Source: Aquifex sp. (GTDB taxonomy: Bacteria > Aquificota > Aquificia > Aquificales > Aquificaceae). From it: a stretch of DNA of 17,679 bases. The stretch is from the NCBI GenBank assembly GCA_003978875.1, contig QNXQ01000132.1, positions 1 through 17,679 of the forward strand. Reading direction: 5' to 3'. The notes beneath the pieces are model-generated. The model was not told where the DNA came from. It saw nothing but the letters and a program-made list of their open reading frames with translations, and ran no database searches. Positions 7,191 through 15,437 of the stretch are shown here, one piece after another. Numbering within the stretch: position 1 is the stretch's first letter; every line of letters starts with the position of its first letter. The position numbers were made by a program, and so were the translations under genes.

Positions 7191-8294
7191 ATGAAAAAGT
7201 ATTTTTTATTCATAATAGCCATACTTCTGCTCTTTATAGGTTTCGGAGTTTTTAAGATTCGTGAAAAGAAAGGAGAATACGCCAACATGTCTACACCGAA
7301 GAAATATCCTTATACCGTAAGGGCGGTTTTTCCTGAAAGAGGAGAACTTATAGAGTTTAGGGCTTTCAGAGGAAAGTATGAACCGCTAAAAAAGGGTGTT
7401 TTGTCTGCAAAAGTAAGCGGATTGGTTAAAGAAATAAGGGTAGGTGAAGGAGATAAAGTTAAAAAAGGTCAGGTACTTGCGATAGTTGACCCTCAGGATA
7501 TAAAAACCCAGTTAGAGGTCATAGATGCGGAAATAAAGGCCTTGAAGGAGAAACTAAATTCCTTGGAAACCCTCGTTAAAACTCAAAAGGCTATATACGA
7601 AAGGGATAAAAGGCTTTACAAGGTAGGCGGAATTTCAAAGGAAATATTGGATATATCTTACTCCAGGTATAAAGACGCTTTAGCAAAGTACGAAGAGGTA
7701 AAATCCAGACTTGAAGTTTTGTTGGAAAGAAAAAAGGATTTAAATCAAACTCTGTCAAAGTATGCCTATATAAGGGCTCCCTATGACAGTGTTGTAAGGA
7801 AAATTTTTGTAAGAGAGGGAGGATTCACTTCTCCCGGAAAGCCCATAATTGAGATAGAAGGGGAAGGTACTTACAGAATTTTGGCTTATATTCCTAACGA
7901 AGAAAGTGTAGGTAGTTTAGCAAAAGTAAAACTTGGCAATAGAGAATTTACGTTAGAGGTTGTAAGAGTGTTTCCTTCTTCTTATAAAAACCTTAAAGTC
8001 GTTGAGATAAAATCAGAAAAACTTCCCATTCCCACCGAGTCCGAGCTGATAGTAGAAATAGCAACAAAAAAATGTTCCGGATATATACTTCCCTTTGAAA
8101 GTCTTTTATTTCTCGAGTCAGGAACCTATGTGGTTATGGAGGATAAAACTCTTGTAAAAGTTAAACCGGAAGTCTTTGAAGGTGATAAGGTTTGCGTGAA
8201 AGGAAATGTTCCCGATGGGAAAAGGGTTCTCGTTGCCGGACAGTTTAGACTCAGAGAAATTGCCCTTCACAACTGGCCTGTGAGGATAAAATAA
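7191..8294 (+). CDS. Periplasmic adaptor (membrane fusion protein) of RND efflux
   Basis: HlyD/AcrA-type adaptor that bridges an RND pump and a TolC-like channel in the periplasm. It has 367 residues: N-terminal membrane anchor or signal (about 4-20), two half-lipoyl segments (about 72-102, containing EGDKVKKGQ, and about 190-224, containing YIRAPYDSVV), a coiled-coil hairpin between them (about 103-189), then beta-barrel and membrane-proximal domains. There is no lipobox cysteine, so it is probably anchored by the helix. The gene looks intact and its divergent partners are the broken TolC and RND genes, clearly its original complex. It leads the pyrD-pterin dehydratase-Omp85 run. It may now serve another pump elsewhere, or be on the way to loss. 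The start ATG has no visible ribosome site. Confidence 0.88.
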   Translation: MKKYFLFIIAILLLFIGFGVFKIREKKGEYANMSTPKKYPYTVRAVFPERGELIEFRAFRGKYEPLKKGVLSAKVSGLVKEIRVGEGDKVKKGQVLAIVDPQDIKTQLEVIDAEIKALKEKLNSLETLVKTQKAIYERDKRLYKVGGISKEILDISYSRYKDALAKYEEVKSRLEVLLERKKDLNQTLSKYAYIRAPYDSVVRKIFVREGGFTSPGKPIIEIEGEGTYRILAYIPNEESVGSLAKVKLGNREFTLEVVRVFPSSYKNLKVVEIKSEKLPIPTESELIVEIATKKCSGYILPFESLLFLESGTYVVMEDKTLVKVKPEVFEGDKVCVKGNVPDGKRVLVAGQFRLREIALHNWPVRIK

Positions 8295-8301
8295 AACTTT
8301 G

Positions 8302-9222
8302 ATGAATTTGGAAATCGAGTTATTCGGTATAAAGTTTAAAAATCCTGTATGGGTTGCAAGCGGAACATTTGGATACGGAGTTGAAGCCCAAGAAATTTAC
8401 GATATATCGAAACTTGGAGCCGTAGTTACAAAGGGATTATCTTTAAAGCCGAGACTGGGAAACGATATACCCAGGATAGCTGAAACACCCTGCGGAATGT
8501 TAAATTCAATAGGACTTCAAAATCCCGGGGTTGAAACGTTCTTAAAAGATATATACCCAAAGATAAAAAATGTGGATACAAAGTTTATAGCCAACGTTTT
8601 CGGAGAAAGCGAAGAGGAATACATAGAAGTGTGCCTTGCTCTCGAGGATGCGGAAAAAATAGTTGCTTACGAACTGAACGTTTCCTGTCCTAACGTAAAA
8701 AAAGGTGGTATTGTTTTCGGTCATGACCCAGTGGTTCTGGGAAATCTGGTGGAGAGTATTAAAAAGAGAATAAAAAAACCACTTCTGGTTAAGCTATCTC
8801 CGAATGTTACCGATGTAACCGAATTTGCAAAGGTCTGTATAGAAAGCGGAGCTGACGGATTGGTTTTAATAAACACACTTTTAGGAATGAAGATAAATAT
8901 AAGGAAGAAAAAACCCGATTTAGCTACCAAAACGGGAGGACTTTCAGGACCCGCTATTCTTCCAATAGCGGTAAGAATGATTTATCAAGTTTACGAGAAG
9001 TTCGGGAATGTAATACCCATTATCGGTGTAGGAGGAATTACAACTTGGGAAGATGCATTGGAACATGTAATGGCGGGTGCCAGTGCGGTTCAAATAGGTA
9101 CCGCTAACTTCTACGACCCTCTATCTCCTTTAAAGGTGCTTCAAGGGATAGAGAAATTTATGAAAGAGGAAAATATAAAGGATTTCACACAGCTCATCGG
9201 TATTGCTCATAAAAATACTTGA
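8302..9222 (+). CDS. pyrD: Dihydroorotate dehydrogenase, class 1B catalytic subunit
   Basis: FMN enzyme oxidising dihydroorotate to orotate, fourth step of pyrimidine synthesis, in the cytoplasm. It has 306 residues forming a TIM barrel. The active-site cysteine base that marks class 1 enzymes is C129 in NVSCPN; FMN and substrate contacts are expected at TKG (43-45), the MLNSIGLQN loop (66-74), K164 in KLSPN and the phosphate-binding GVGGI (242-246). Sequence style is that of class 1B, which works with the PyrK iron-sulphur/FAD subunit and NAD+; no pyrK is in this window. ATG 8302 is preferred over the TTG directly before it, because the conserved N-terminus aligns from there; no strong ribosome site helps decide. 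It lies 7 nt behind the adaptor gene. Confidence 0.95.
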   Translation: MNLEIELFGIKFKNPVWVASGTFGYGVEAQEIYDISKLGAVVTKGLSLKPRLGNDIPRIAETPCGMLNSIGLQNPGVETFLKDIYPKIKNVDTKFIANVFGESEEEYIEVCLALEDAEKIVAYELNVSCPNVKKGGIVFGHDPVVLGNLVESIKKRIKKPLLVKLSPNVTDVTEFAKVCIESGADGLVLINTLLGMKINIRKKKPDLATKTGGLSGPAILPIAVRMIYQVYEKFGNVIPIIGVGGITTWEDALEHVMAGASAVQIGTANFYDPLSPLKVLQGIEKFMKEENIKDFTQLIGIAHKNT

Positions 9223-9245
9223 ATTTACAACACAGAATTATAGTT

Positions 9246-9542
9246 ATGAAGGTACTTAGTGAAGGTGAAATACAAGAAAGATTAAAAGATTTGGAAGGAT
9301 GGAACTACGAAGGAAACTTTATAGTAAAGGAAATAAACACTAAGAACTGGAAGACAACTATATTCGTTGTAAACGCGATTGCAGGTCTTGCCGAAGCAAG
9401 ATGGCATCACCCTGATATGGAAGTTAGCTTTAAAAAACTTAGAGTAAAGCTTACCACCCATGAAGCTGGAGGTACAACTGAGAAAGATATAAACCTTGCT
9501 AAGGAAATAGATGAACTTGTCAGGGAAATTCTAAAACACTGA
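9246..9542 (+). CDS. phhB: Pterin-4a-carbinolamine dehydratase
   Basis: Dehydrates 4a-hydroxytetrahydrobiopterin-type pterins to the quinonoid form. It has 98 residues and matches the family signature completely: E50-x3-H54-H55-P56, then F62, H72 and D81 at the expected spacings; the three histidines line the active site in the family. ATG 9246 gives the usual family start (Leu-Ser-Glu...Leu-x-Gly-Trp); an in-frame TTG at 9219 overlapping the pyrD stop would add nine unusual residues. It sits between pyrD and the Omp85 gene with short gaps. No phenylalanine hydroxylase is visible here, so its job could be pterin recycling for another enzyme; homologues without a hydroxylase partner are common and not well understood. 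Confidence 0.93.
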   Translation: MKVLSEGEIQERLKDLEGWNYEGNFIVKEINTKNWKTTIFVVNAIAGLAEARWHHPDMEVSFKKLRVKLTTHEAGGTTEKDINLAKEIDELVREILKH

Positions 9543-9558
9543 TTAAAATAGAGACTGT

Positions 9559-12132
9559 ATGCCTACAGTTCTTCTAATTTTGTGGGGGGTATTCTGGCTT
9601 TCTTTCGCTTTTGAAGTCAAGCTTCATACCAATTATCCTCTGAAGAAGAATAATTTTTTAAAAGTAATTAACGAAAAAAATTACAAACAGATAATAGAAA
9701 TTCTCAGAGATATACCCGAGTTTAAAAGGGTCGATTATAAACTCGATGGAAATACTCTGCACGTCTATATAGAAAGATACCCTCTCATTAAAAAGATAGA
9801 AATTAATGGAAACGTATACTTTAGGGATAGAGACATAAAGAACATTCTGGGCATAGAGGAGGGAATGCCGCTTATAAGGGGGGATGAGAAAAACTTCGAG
9901 GAAATATTATTACAAGCGTACAGGAGGATAGGCTTTCTCGGGGCAAAAGTCCACGTGGATATAGATATAAACCAAAAGGGAAAAGCGTATATAAAGATAA
10001 AGCTCGAGGAAAACAATCTTTATTTCTTAGGGGATGTGGAATTTTTAGGAAGAGAGAAGTTAAGTAAAAAAGAGCTTATAAAGGCCTCGGGTTTAGTTAT
10101 AGGAAGAGTTTTTAACATATCAAGAGTTGAAGATGCAGAAGAAAAGCTTGAGGAATACTATAGGAGAAAAGGCTTCTTTCAAAGCTTTGTATTCCTAAAA
10201 GAGGTAAAACGTAAGACCTTGAAAAGGAGATTTATGGAAGCTCTTTTTCCGGAAACGGAAGATTTTTTGGGCAAACTTTCCTTGGGAATTAAGAATTTAA
10301 TAGACCATCCGTTGGCTACCCTAAAGGCAATCATAGGAGATGTAAAAGTAGGTGTTCCTGTATACGAGGTATTTGAAGGAGAAAAGTTTTATATAAAGTT
10401 TAAAGGAAACAGTTTTTTTTCGGAAAAAATTCTGTTTTCGCTTTTTGATTTCAAAAGTGTAGGACTTGATATATTTACTCTGGAAAAAGTAAAAGAGAAA
10501 ATAGAAAAACTCTATAAGGAAAAGGGTTTTTTTGATGTAAGTGTAGATTACTTTTTTCACAAAAATATAGTTACATTCCAAATTAAAGAAGGAAACAGAT
10601 ATAAGGCTGTATTAATTTTAGAAGGTAAAAAATACACTTTCCCTTACGACATAGAAAAAATACGTAAACTTGCAGATGAAAAACTAAAAGAATTGAAGAC
10701 TATAGGGTATATAAACGCTCGAGTAGAAATATTTGAAAATATAGATAAAGAGCAAAAAATTGTAAAAGTTTTTCCGAAATTTGAAAAAGGTTTCAGATAT
10801 ATTATTGCGGAAATAAAAATTGACGATCCATTATTTAAAGAACTGCAGCAAAGGTTAAACTACAAGCTTCCTTCAGCCCTCAGTTACAAATTTCTTGATG
10901 AGCTTTACAGGGAGATACACGGAAAGTTGAGGGAAAGGGGATACTTTGACGCTCAAGTTAACACAACTATAAAGATGGAAAAATCTGGGGATTTTCTCGT
11001 TTTTGTATACACAATAAAAATCAAAAGGGGAAAAAGGTATAGCTACGGAGAAACTATAGTTTACGGGGCAAATAAAACGAAGATAAAAGAAATCAAATAT
11101 ATGCTGGTTAAAACAGATAAGTTTTTGAAGAATGCGGAAGAAGAAAGTGTATGGAATTTAATGGAAAGCGGTATATTCAGAAGTGTAAGACTCGATAACT
11201 ATATAGACAGGGAGAATAAAAAGGTTCACAGACTTATATCGGTTCAGGAAAACAAAAGGGGAGTTTTTGAACTATCTGTTGGATACAGTACTTTTGAAGG
11301 GATAAAAGTAGGTGTAGGACTTACACTGAGAAACCTGTTGGGTATTGGTTTGATAAACGATAACAGGTACACGAAAAGCCAAAAGTTTGAACTCTATTCA
11401 TTTTCTTTGAAGGATAATTTCTTTTTTTCCCGTCACTACTTTACCGAATTAAGGCTTTTTAAAAGCTACGAAAATCATGAATTCTACGACCTATACTCTC
11501 AAGGAATTTCGTATACATTGGGATATCGTTTTAATCCAAAAAGCCTCGTGAGTCTATCCTTTACAAGCTTTAGGGCAAAAACCGAAGGAGAGGAAGAAAT
11601 AGAAGGAAATTTCAAAAAACTAACCTTTACATATCTTGTAAGGGAAAGAATAAAGCTTTCTTTTTCAAAAACGTACGGTAAAAGGAATTATTCGAAGTTT
11701 GAAGTTTTAACGAGGCTGAAAAAATCCCTTTTTATGGATACAGGGGGAATAAGGTTAAAAACCTCTTACGGTTATGTGTCAAAAAACGCTCCCATATTTG
11801 AACGCTTCTTTTTAGGAGGCTACTTTAACATGAAAGGATATACGTATGAAAGCATAGGTGGACCTTTCGGTGGAAGACAGTTTCTCTATATAAGCCCGGA
11901 GATTTTTTTAATTTATAGAAAGAACATAGAGCTTATTTCCTTCCTTGAGCTTGGAAAAACAAGTAACAGATTTAGCGACCTTTATAAAAACATGAAAAAG
12001 AATATAGGATTTTCTTTAGGTTTTAGGACACCGGTAGGATTAATAAGGGGAGACGTTGCTTACCCGTTGGACGATACCAAAATAAAACCCAACAGGCTGA
12101 AGTTTTACATAACCGTAGACTTATACTTCTAA
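9559..12132 (+). CDS. Omp85-superfamily outer-membrane protein with about seven POTRA domains
   Basis: BamA/TamA-type protein expected to insert beta-barrel proteins into the outer membrane. It has 857 residues: signal peptide (about 1-18), a long periplasmic part with seven POTRA-like units (about 18-74, 75-151, 152-275, 275-347, 348-413, 414-494, 495-567) and a C-terminal barrel (about 568-857) ending in the aromatic residue F857. Five to six copies of a Gly-Phe/Tyr turn (GFLGA 125, GFFQS 205, GFFDV 323, GYINA 383, GYFDA 461, GIFRS 538) mark the units. The third unit carries an extra stretch of about 50 residues (215-268). The barrel allows about 16 short strands; the conserved VRGF/Y motif appears as MKGY in GYFNMKGY. 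BamA normally has five POTRAs and a larger barrel. Housekeeping BamA or a specialised paralogue cannot be decided here. It starts 16 nt after the dehydratase and meets ubiA tail-to-tail with a 4-nt overlap. Confidence 0.9.
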   Translation: MPTVLLILWGVFWLSFAFEVKLHTNYPLKKNNFLKVINEKNYKQIIEILRDIPEFKRVDYKLDGNTLHVYIERYPLIKKIEINGNVYFRDRDIKNILGIEEGMPLIRGDEKNFEEILLQAYRRIGFLGAKVHVDIDINQKGKAYIKIKLEENNLYFLGDVEFLGREKLSKKELIKASGLVIGRVFNISRVEDAEEKLEEYYRRKGFFQSFVFLKEVKRKTLKRRFMEALFPETEDFLGKLSLGIKNLIDHPLATLKAIIGDVKVGVPVYEVFEGEKFYIKFKGNSFFSEKILFSLFDFKSVGLDIFTLEKVKEKIEKLYKEKGFFDVSVDYFFHKNIVTFQIKEGNRYKAVLILEGKKYTFPYDIEKIRKLADEKLKELKTIGYINARVEIFENIDKEQKIVKVFPKFEKGFRYIIAEIKIDDPLFKELQQRLNYKLPSALSYKFLDELYREIHGKLRERGYFDAQVNTTIKMEKSGDFLVFVYTIKIKRGKRYSYGETIVYGANKTKIKEIKYMLVKTDKFLKNAEEESVWNLMESGIFRSVRLDNYIDRENKKVHRLISVQENKRGVFELSVGYSTFEGIKVGVGLTLRNLLGIGLINDNRYTKSQKFELYSFSLKDNFFFSRHYFTELRLFKSYENHEFYDLYSQGISYTLGYRFNPKSLVSLSFTSFRAKTEGEEEIEGNFKKLTFTYLVRERIKLSFSKTYGKRNYSKFEVLTRLKKSLFMDTGGIRLKTSYGYVSKNAPIFERFFLGGYFNMKGYTYESIGGPFGGRQFLYISPEIFLIYRKNIELISFLELGKTSNRFSDLYKNMKKNIGFSLGFRTPVGLIRGDVAYPLDDTKIKPNRLKFYITVDLYF

Positions 12133-12980
12133 ATGAAAAAGTCGAGGAGAACTATAAGGAAGAATATAACGCTTACCCACCCATTTATCGTAAAGAACGC
12201 CTTATTTATTTTGGATAAATCCCAGGGTTTTATCAGACTGTGTTCGTAAATCAGGAATGACGCTATCAAAATAAGTCCTATGAAGTATAACGCTCCCAGT
12301 TTTGGGTGAACAATTCCAAGAATAAGTAAAGTGAAAAAGGTTGAAAGATGAAATAGCTTTGCGATTTTCAATGCTCCTTCGATACCGTATTTTACCGGAA
12401 TGGACTTTAAACCTACTTCTTTATCAAACTCGTAATCTTGTAGTGCGTACAGAACGTCAAACCCTGCAACCCAAAATCCCATTGCTATTCCGAGAAGCAA
12501 AGCTGTGAGGGAAACCCTTTCGTTTAAAGCTATGTCTACCGCTACGGGTATTAGGAAATAAACTGCTCCTAAAACCAGATGTGGATAGTATGTCAGTCTT
12601 TTAGCTTGAGGGTAAAACCAAAGTAAAAATAGAACTACCGGTGATAATAAAAAAGCCAGGAAATTCAACATAAAAGAGGCAAACATAAAAACGGCACTGC
12701 TTATAAGTATTAGTTTCTTGACTTCTTCTCTGCTTACTTCACCTTTCACAAGTGGCCATTCTTTTGTTCTCGGATTTAACCTGTCGTAAGGTTCATCTAT
12801 AAGGCGATTAAACGCCATTCCAACCGTTCTTGCACTTACCAAAGCAATTACTATCCAGATTATTTTCCAAAACGAAGGAATCTTATCCACGAGAAGAATT
12901 ACGCTGGCGAGGGCAAAGGGAAGGGCAAAAATTGTATGCTCAAACTTAACCAGCTCGGCATAGGACCTTATTTTTCTCAT
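12129..12980 (-). CDS. ubiA: UbiA-family prenyltransferase, MqnP-like (quinone synthesis)
   Basis: Integral membrane enzyme attaching a polyprenyl chain to an aromatic quinone precursor. It has 283 residues and about eight to nine helices. The first Mg-diphosphate motif is N58-x3-D62-x3-D66 in NRLIDEPYD, followed by NPRT; the second is D182-x3-D186 in QDYEFD. The overall wording (FNRLID, GFWVAGFDVLYALQDYEFD, LKSIP) fits the subfamily now assigned to MqnP of the futalosine menaquinone route, which suits the naphthoquinones of Aquificales; the exact substrate is inferred. The ATG at 12980 shares one base with the mraY stop (TGATG), so the genes are translationally coupled. An in-frame upstream start at 13037 would add 19 residues from inside mraY and is not favoured. 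A TAG stop overlaps the end of the Omp85 gene. Confidence 0.9.
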   Translation of the reverse strand: MRKIRSYAELVKFEHTIFALPFALASVILLVDKIPSFWKIIWIVIALVSARTVGMAFNRLIDEPYDRLNPRTKEWPLVKGEVSREEVKKLILISSAVFMFASFMLNFLAFLLSPVVLFLLWFYPQAKRLTYYPHLVLGAVYFLIPVAVDIALNERVSLTALLLGIAMGFWVAGFDVLYALQDYEFDKEVGLKSIPVKYGIEGALKIAKLFHLSTFFTLLILGIVHPKLGALYFIGLILIASFLIYEHSLIKPWDLSKINKAFFTINGWVSVIFFLIVLLDFFI

Positions 12981-14059
12981 CACCTTAACTTTAGCATCGC
13001 AAGTGAAATTATTGCAAGCAGGATTGATACTATCCACATTCTAACCACTATCTTTGGCTCCGGGAGACCGTTTAACTCAAGGTGATGGTGAAAGGGAGCT
13101 CTTTTAAAGAGTCTCTTACCTTTAGTCCACCTAAAGTAAATAACTTGGAGAATTACGGTAATTGTTTCGAAAACGAAAACTCCCGCCGCTACGGCAAAAA
13201 TAAACTCAGACTTTATAAGTAAAGCTACCGTTCCCAGCGATGCTCCTATACTGAGTGCTCCGACATCTCCCATAAACATCTGAGCAGGGAAAGAGTTAAA
13301 CCATAAAAACCCTAATCCGGCACCAACTAAGGCAAAGCAGAATATAGTCAGCTCTCCGGCGTAAGGCACATATGGAACTCCCAGATATTGGGCTATTTTT
13401 GAATGTCCCACAACGTACGCAACCACTCCCAGAGCTGTGGCGGTTGTCATAGCAGGACCTATTGCAAGACCGTCAAGTCCATCCGTTAAATTTACTGCGT
13501 TTGCACTCCCAACTATTACGAAAACGGCAAAGGGAATATATAAAGCACCCAAATCCAAATAAAGTTCTTTAAAGAAGGGAAAATACAACCTTGTTTCTAT
13601 TCCCGCCCAGTAGTAAATCAGAAATGAAATGAGGGTAGCAAATATCACTTGAGCTAAAAATTTGGATTTTATAGATATACCTTTTTTGTTTTTTAATTTA
13701 ACGTAATCGTCCCATAATCCTATAAGGCCGAAGGAAACCAGAGAAATCAAAACTATCCAGGTGTACTTTATATCCCATCTCATCAAAAGTAAAGAGCTGA
13801 GAATCAGAGCTATCAGTATTACGATTCCTCCCATCGTGGGTGTATACTTCTTCACTTCGTGGGATTCCGGTGTGTACTCCCTCACATACCCACCGAATAA
13901 GCCTTGTATCTTTTTAAGTCTCTCTATAAAGGAAGGTGAAAGTACAAGCATTAGGGCAAAAGCAACAAGAGTAGCGGTAAAAGACCTAAAGGTTATGTAC
14001 TTGAAGACATTCAGAACAAACAGGTATTCTTTTAAAAGTAAAGCGATATGATACACCAT
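12980..14059 (-). CDS. mraY: Phospho-N-acetylmuramoyl-pentapeptide-transferase
   Basis: Transfers phospho-MurNAc-pentapeptide from UDP to undecaprenyl phosphate, giving lipid I, the first membrane step of peptidoglycan synthesis. It has 359 residues and about ten helices. Catalytic and Mg-binding aspartates are D117-D118 in LWDDYVK and D265 in FMGDVG; NLTDGLDGLA (190-199) and the triple histidine H324-H326 in APFHHHLE are also conserved. These positions coincide with the numbering used for the crystallised Aquifex aeolicus MraY, the best single clue to the organism. The gene begins 1 nt after the methyltransferase stop and is coupled to the prenyltransferase gene. It is away from any mur/fts cluster, as is usual in Aquifex, where such operons are dispersed. 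Confidence 0.98.
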   Translation of the reverse strand: MVYHIALLLKEYLFVLNVFKYITFRSFTATLVAFALMLVLSPSFIERLKKIQGLFGGYVREYTPESHEVKKYTPTMGGIVILIALILSSLLLMRWDIKYTWIVLISLVSFGLIGLWDDYVKLKNKKGISIKSKFLAQVIFATLISFLIYYWAGIETRLYFPFFKELYLDLGALYIPFAVFVIVGSANAVNLTDGLDGLAIGPAMTTATALGVVAYVVGHSKIAQYLGVPYVPYAGELTIFCFALVGAGLGFLWFNSFPAQMFMGDVGALSIGASLGTVALLIKSEFIFAVAAGVFVFETITVILQVIYFRWTKGKRLFKRAPFHHHLELNGLPEPKIVVRMWIVSILLAIISLAMLKLR

Positions 14060-14060
14060 T

Positions 14061-14636
14061 TCAGTCGCACCTATTTCTGCTGAAGAGTCTATCTAAAATT
14101 ATTGCGACAGCATTTCTTACGGAGAGATGATTCCAGTCTCCCGCACCGTAAATTGGTTCTAATATGTAGTCAAATGTATTCATCATATCCGGTGGAATAC
14201 CGTATCCGGTTCCGAATACAATCAGCCAATCTCTATCCCTTTTTTCTATTTCACGACTCAGCCAGGAATGCTTAACCGTATTGGGATAAGTTCTCGCGTC
14301 CGTTCCGACTATTATAGGCCTTTTCCCTCTTTCCTTTTCGATATCTTCGATTACCTCGTCGAGTGTGTAAGCCAACCTAACTAACTGTACGATTTCGTAC
14401 CTGGTGGGATTTGACTTTCTTCCCTCTTCGGATAACCAGTAATTTATCTGCCTTTTGATTACTATTCTCTGAGCGTCAATGGGTTGGACTATGTAAAACC
14501 TATTAATTTCATATGCTCTTGCCGGCCTCGCTATATCGTGCAAATCCATAGTAGTGAAAGAGGTAACTATTATCTTTCCCTCTTTATCCATTGCGGGATA
14601 GTGAAGAAGGGCGATAAATACATTTTCATTTATCAT
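14061..14636 (-). CDS. SPOUT-fold SAM-dependent RNA methyltransferase (TM1570-like family)
   Basis: Predicted cytoplasmic RNA methyltransferase of a small family with a known structure from Thermotoga maritima (TM1570). It has 191 residues. The N-terminus (IALLHYPAMDKEG, then MDLHDIARPAR at 30-40) is the family hallmark. The expected SAM-binding trefoil knot is at the C-terminus: FGTGYGIP (141-148) and the helix after DWNHLSVRNAVAIILDRLF (167-185). The target RNA is unknown. It is first in a three-gene run with mraY and the prenyltransferase, 1 nt before mraY, with no obvious functional link. The ATG has no ribosome site; TATAAT ends 9 nt upstream, suggesting a near-leaderless mRNA. Confidence 0.85.
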   Translation of the reverse strand: MINENVFIALLHYPAMDKEGKIIVTSFTTMDLHDIARPARAYEINRFYIVQPIDAQRIVIKRQINYWLSEEGRKSNPTRYEIVQLVRLAYTLDEVIEDIEKERGKRPIIVGTDARTYPNTVKHSWLSREIEKRDRDWLIVFGTGYGIPPDMMNTFDYILEPIYGAGDWNHLSVRNAVAIILDRLFSRNRCD

Positions 14637-14678
14637 AGATAAGGAATTATAAACGCTTCCCCCTTTAAAATTAAAACT
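14637..14678. promoter_or_regulatory. 42-bp divergent promoter region
   Basis: Divergent start region for the RNA methyltransferase operon (minus) and the CcsA/HemX-like gene (plus). The minus strand carries TATAAT at 14646-14651, 9 nt before its ATG. The plus strand carries TAAAAT at 14666-14671, 7 nt before its ATG. Neither start has a Shine-Dalgarno sequence. Both arrangements fit leaderless or near-leaderless transcripts; no good -35 was found, so this remains an inference. Confidence 0.45.
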
Positions 14679-15437
14679 ATGGTATCCCTACTTATAACAC
14701 TTATTGCGTACCTTTTAGCTTTCATTCTATTTCTATTTAATAACTTTACAAAAAAGCAAACAAAGACAATTCCATACACGCTTCTTATAACTGGATTTAT
14801 CTTTTACGTTTTTTCCCTTATCGAACGGTTTGTTCAGGTGAAAACCTTTCCCGTCGGAGATATTTACGGGATGCTTTCATTTATAGGAAATCTATCCGTT
14901 CTAATATTCGTAATCTTCTCAAGGAAGTATAACTTCTCTATATTCGGAACAATCATTTCTTTTATGGCTTTTCTGACTACAGTTCTTTTAATTCCTTCGA
15001 AGAAACTCGGGTTTTCTAATCCCTTGTACATACTTCACATATTTAGTGCCGGACTGGCTTATACCTTCTTGATATTTGCCGGTTTAACATCTTTTGCTAA
15101 ACTCCTTGTAGAAAAAAAACTAAAGGAAAAGAGTTTAAAAATTCCCTTCGCACCGCTGAGAATACTCAAAAGTCTTGAAAAATTCTTTATAGTCGCAGGA
15201 TTTGTAGGCTTGACTCTGACTTTAATATTCGGAAGTTTGTGGGCTAAAGACTTTTTGGGAACTCACTGGATTAACGACACTAAGCTGCTGACAACACTTC
15301 TCCTCTGGACTTACTATGCTTTTCTATCCCATATGTACGTACTAAAGATTTTTAAACCTTCTCATATATCCTTTCTTTCCATATCCGGAACGGCTTTAAG
15401 TCTTATAGCATTACTGTTTTTCAGGCATTCTTTTTAA
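14679..15437 (+). CDS. CcsA/HemX-like cytochrome c assembly family membrane protein
   Basis: Polytopic protein of 252 residues with about eight helices, resembling the haem-handling CcsA/CcmC/HemX superfamily used in cytochrome c maturation. The framework is recognisable: GDIYGMLSF (60-68), H120 in LYILHIFSAGLAY, the GSLWAK...HW segment (186-197) and H218 in FLSHMYVLK. The hallmark tryptophan-rich WGxxWxWD motif is degenerate here: the segment LGTHWIND (193-200) keeps a Trp and the Asp but has Asn where the second Trp belongs. It may therefore be a HemX-type regulator or helper rather than the haem ligase itself. Its tail overlaps the fabZ tail by 17 bp on the opposite strand. There is no ribosome site before the ATG. 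Confidence 0.75.
   Translation: MVSLLITLIAYLLAFILFLFNNFTKKQTKTIPYTLLITGFIFYVFSLIERFVQVKTFPVGDIYGMLSFIGNLSVLIFVIFSRKYNFSIFGTIISFMAFLTTVLLIPSKKLGFSNPLYILHIFSAGLAYTFLIFAGLTSFAKLLVEKKLKEKSLKIPFAPLRILKSLEKFFIVAGFVGLTLTLIFGSLWAKDFLGTHWINDTKLLTTLLLWTYYAFLSHMYVLKIFKPSHISFLSISGTALSLIALLFFRHSF

Noticed and set aside
9219..9245. Nine-residue N-terminal extension of the pterin dehydratase from TTG
   Set aside because: The family N-terminus begins at ATG 9246. The extension is only an open stretch after the pyrD stop.
10321..10581. Minus-strand open frame rich in Phe, Lys and Tyr within the Omp85 gene
   Set aside because: Its composition mirrors the AT-rich sense strand, and it lies fully antisense to a clear POTRA region.
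12129..13037. Longer prenyltransferase starting at 13037 inside mraY
   Set aside because: The extra 19 residues are out of family character, and the ATG at 12980 is coupled to the mraY stop as TGATG.
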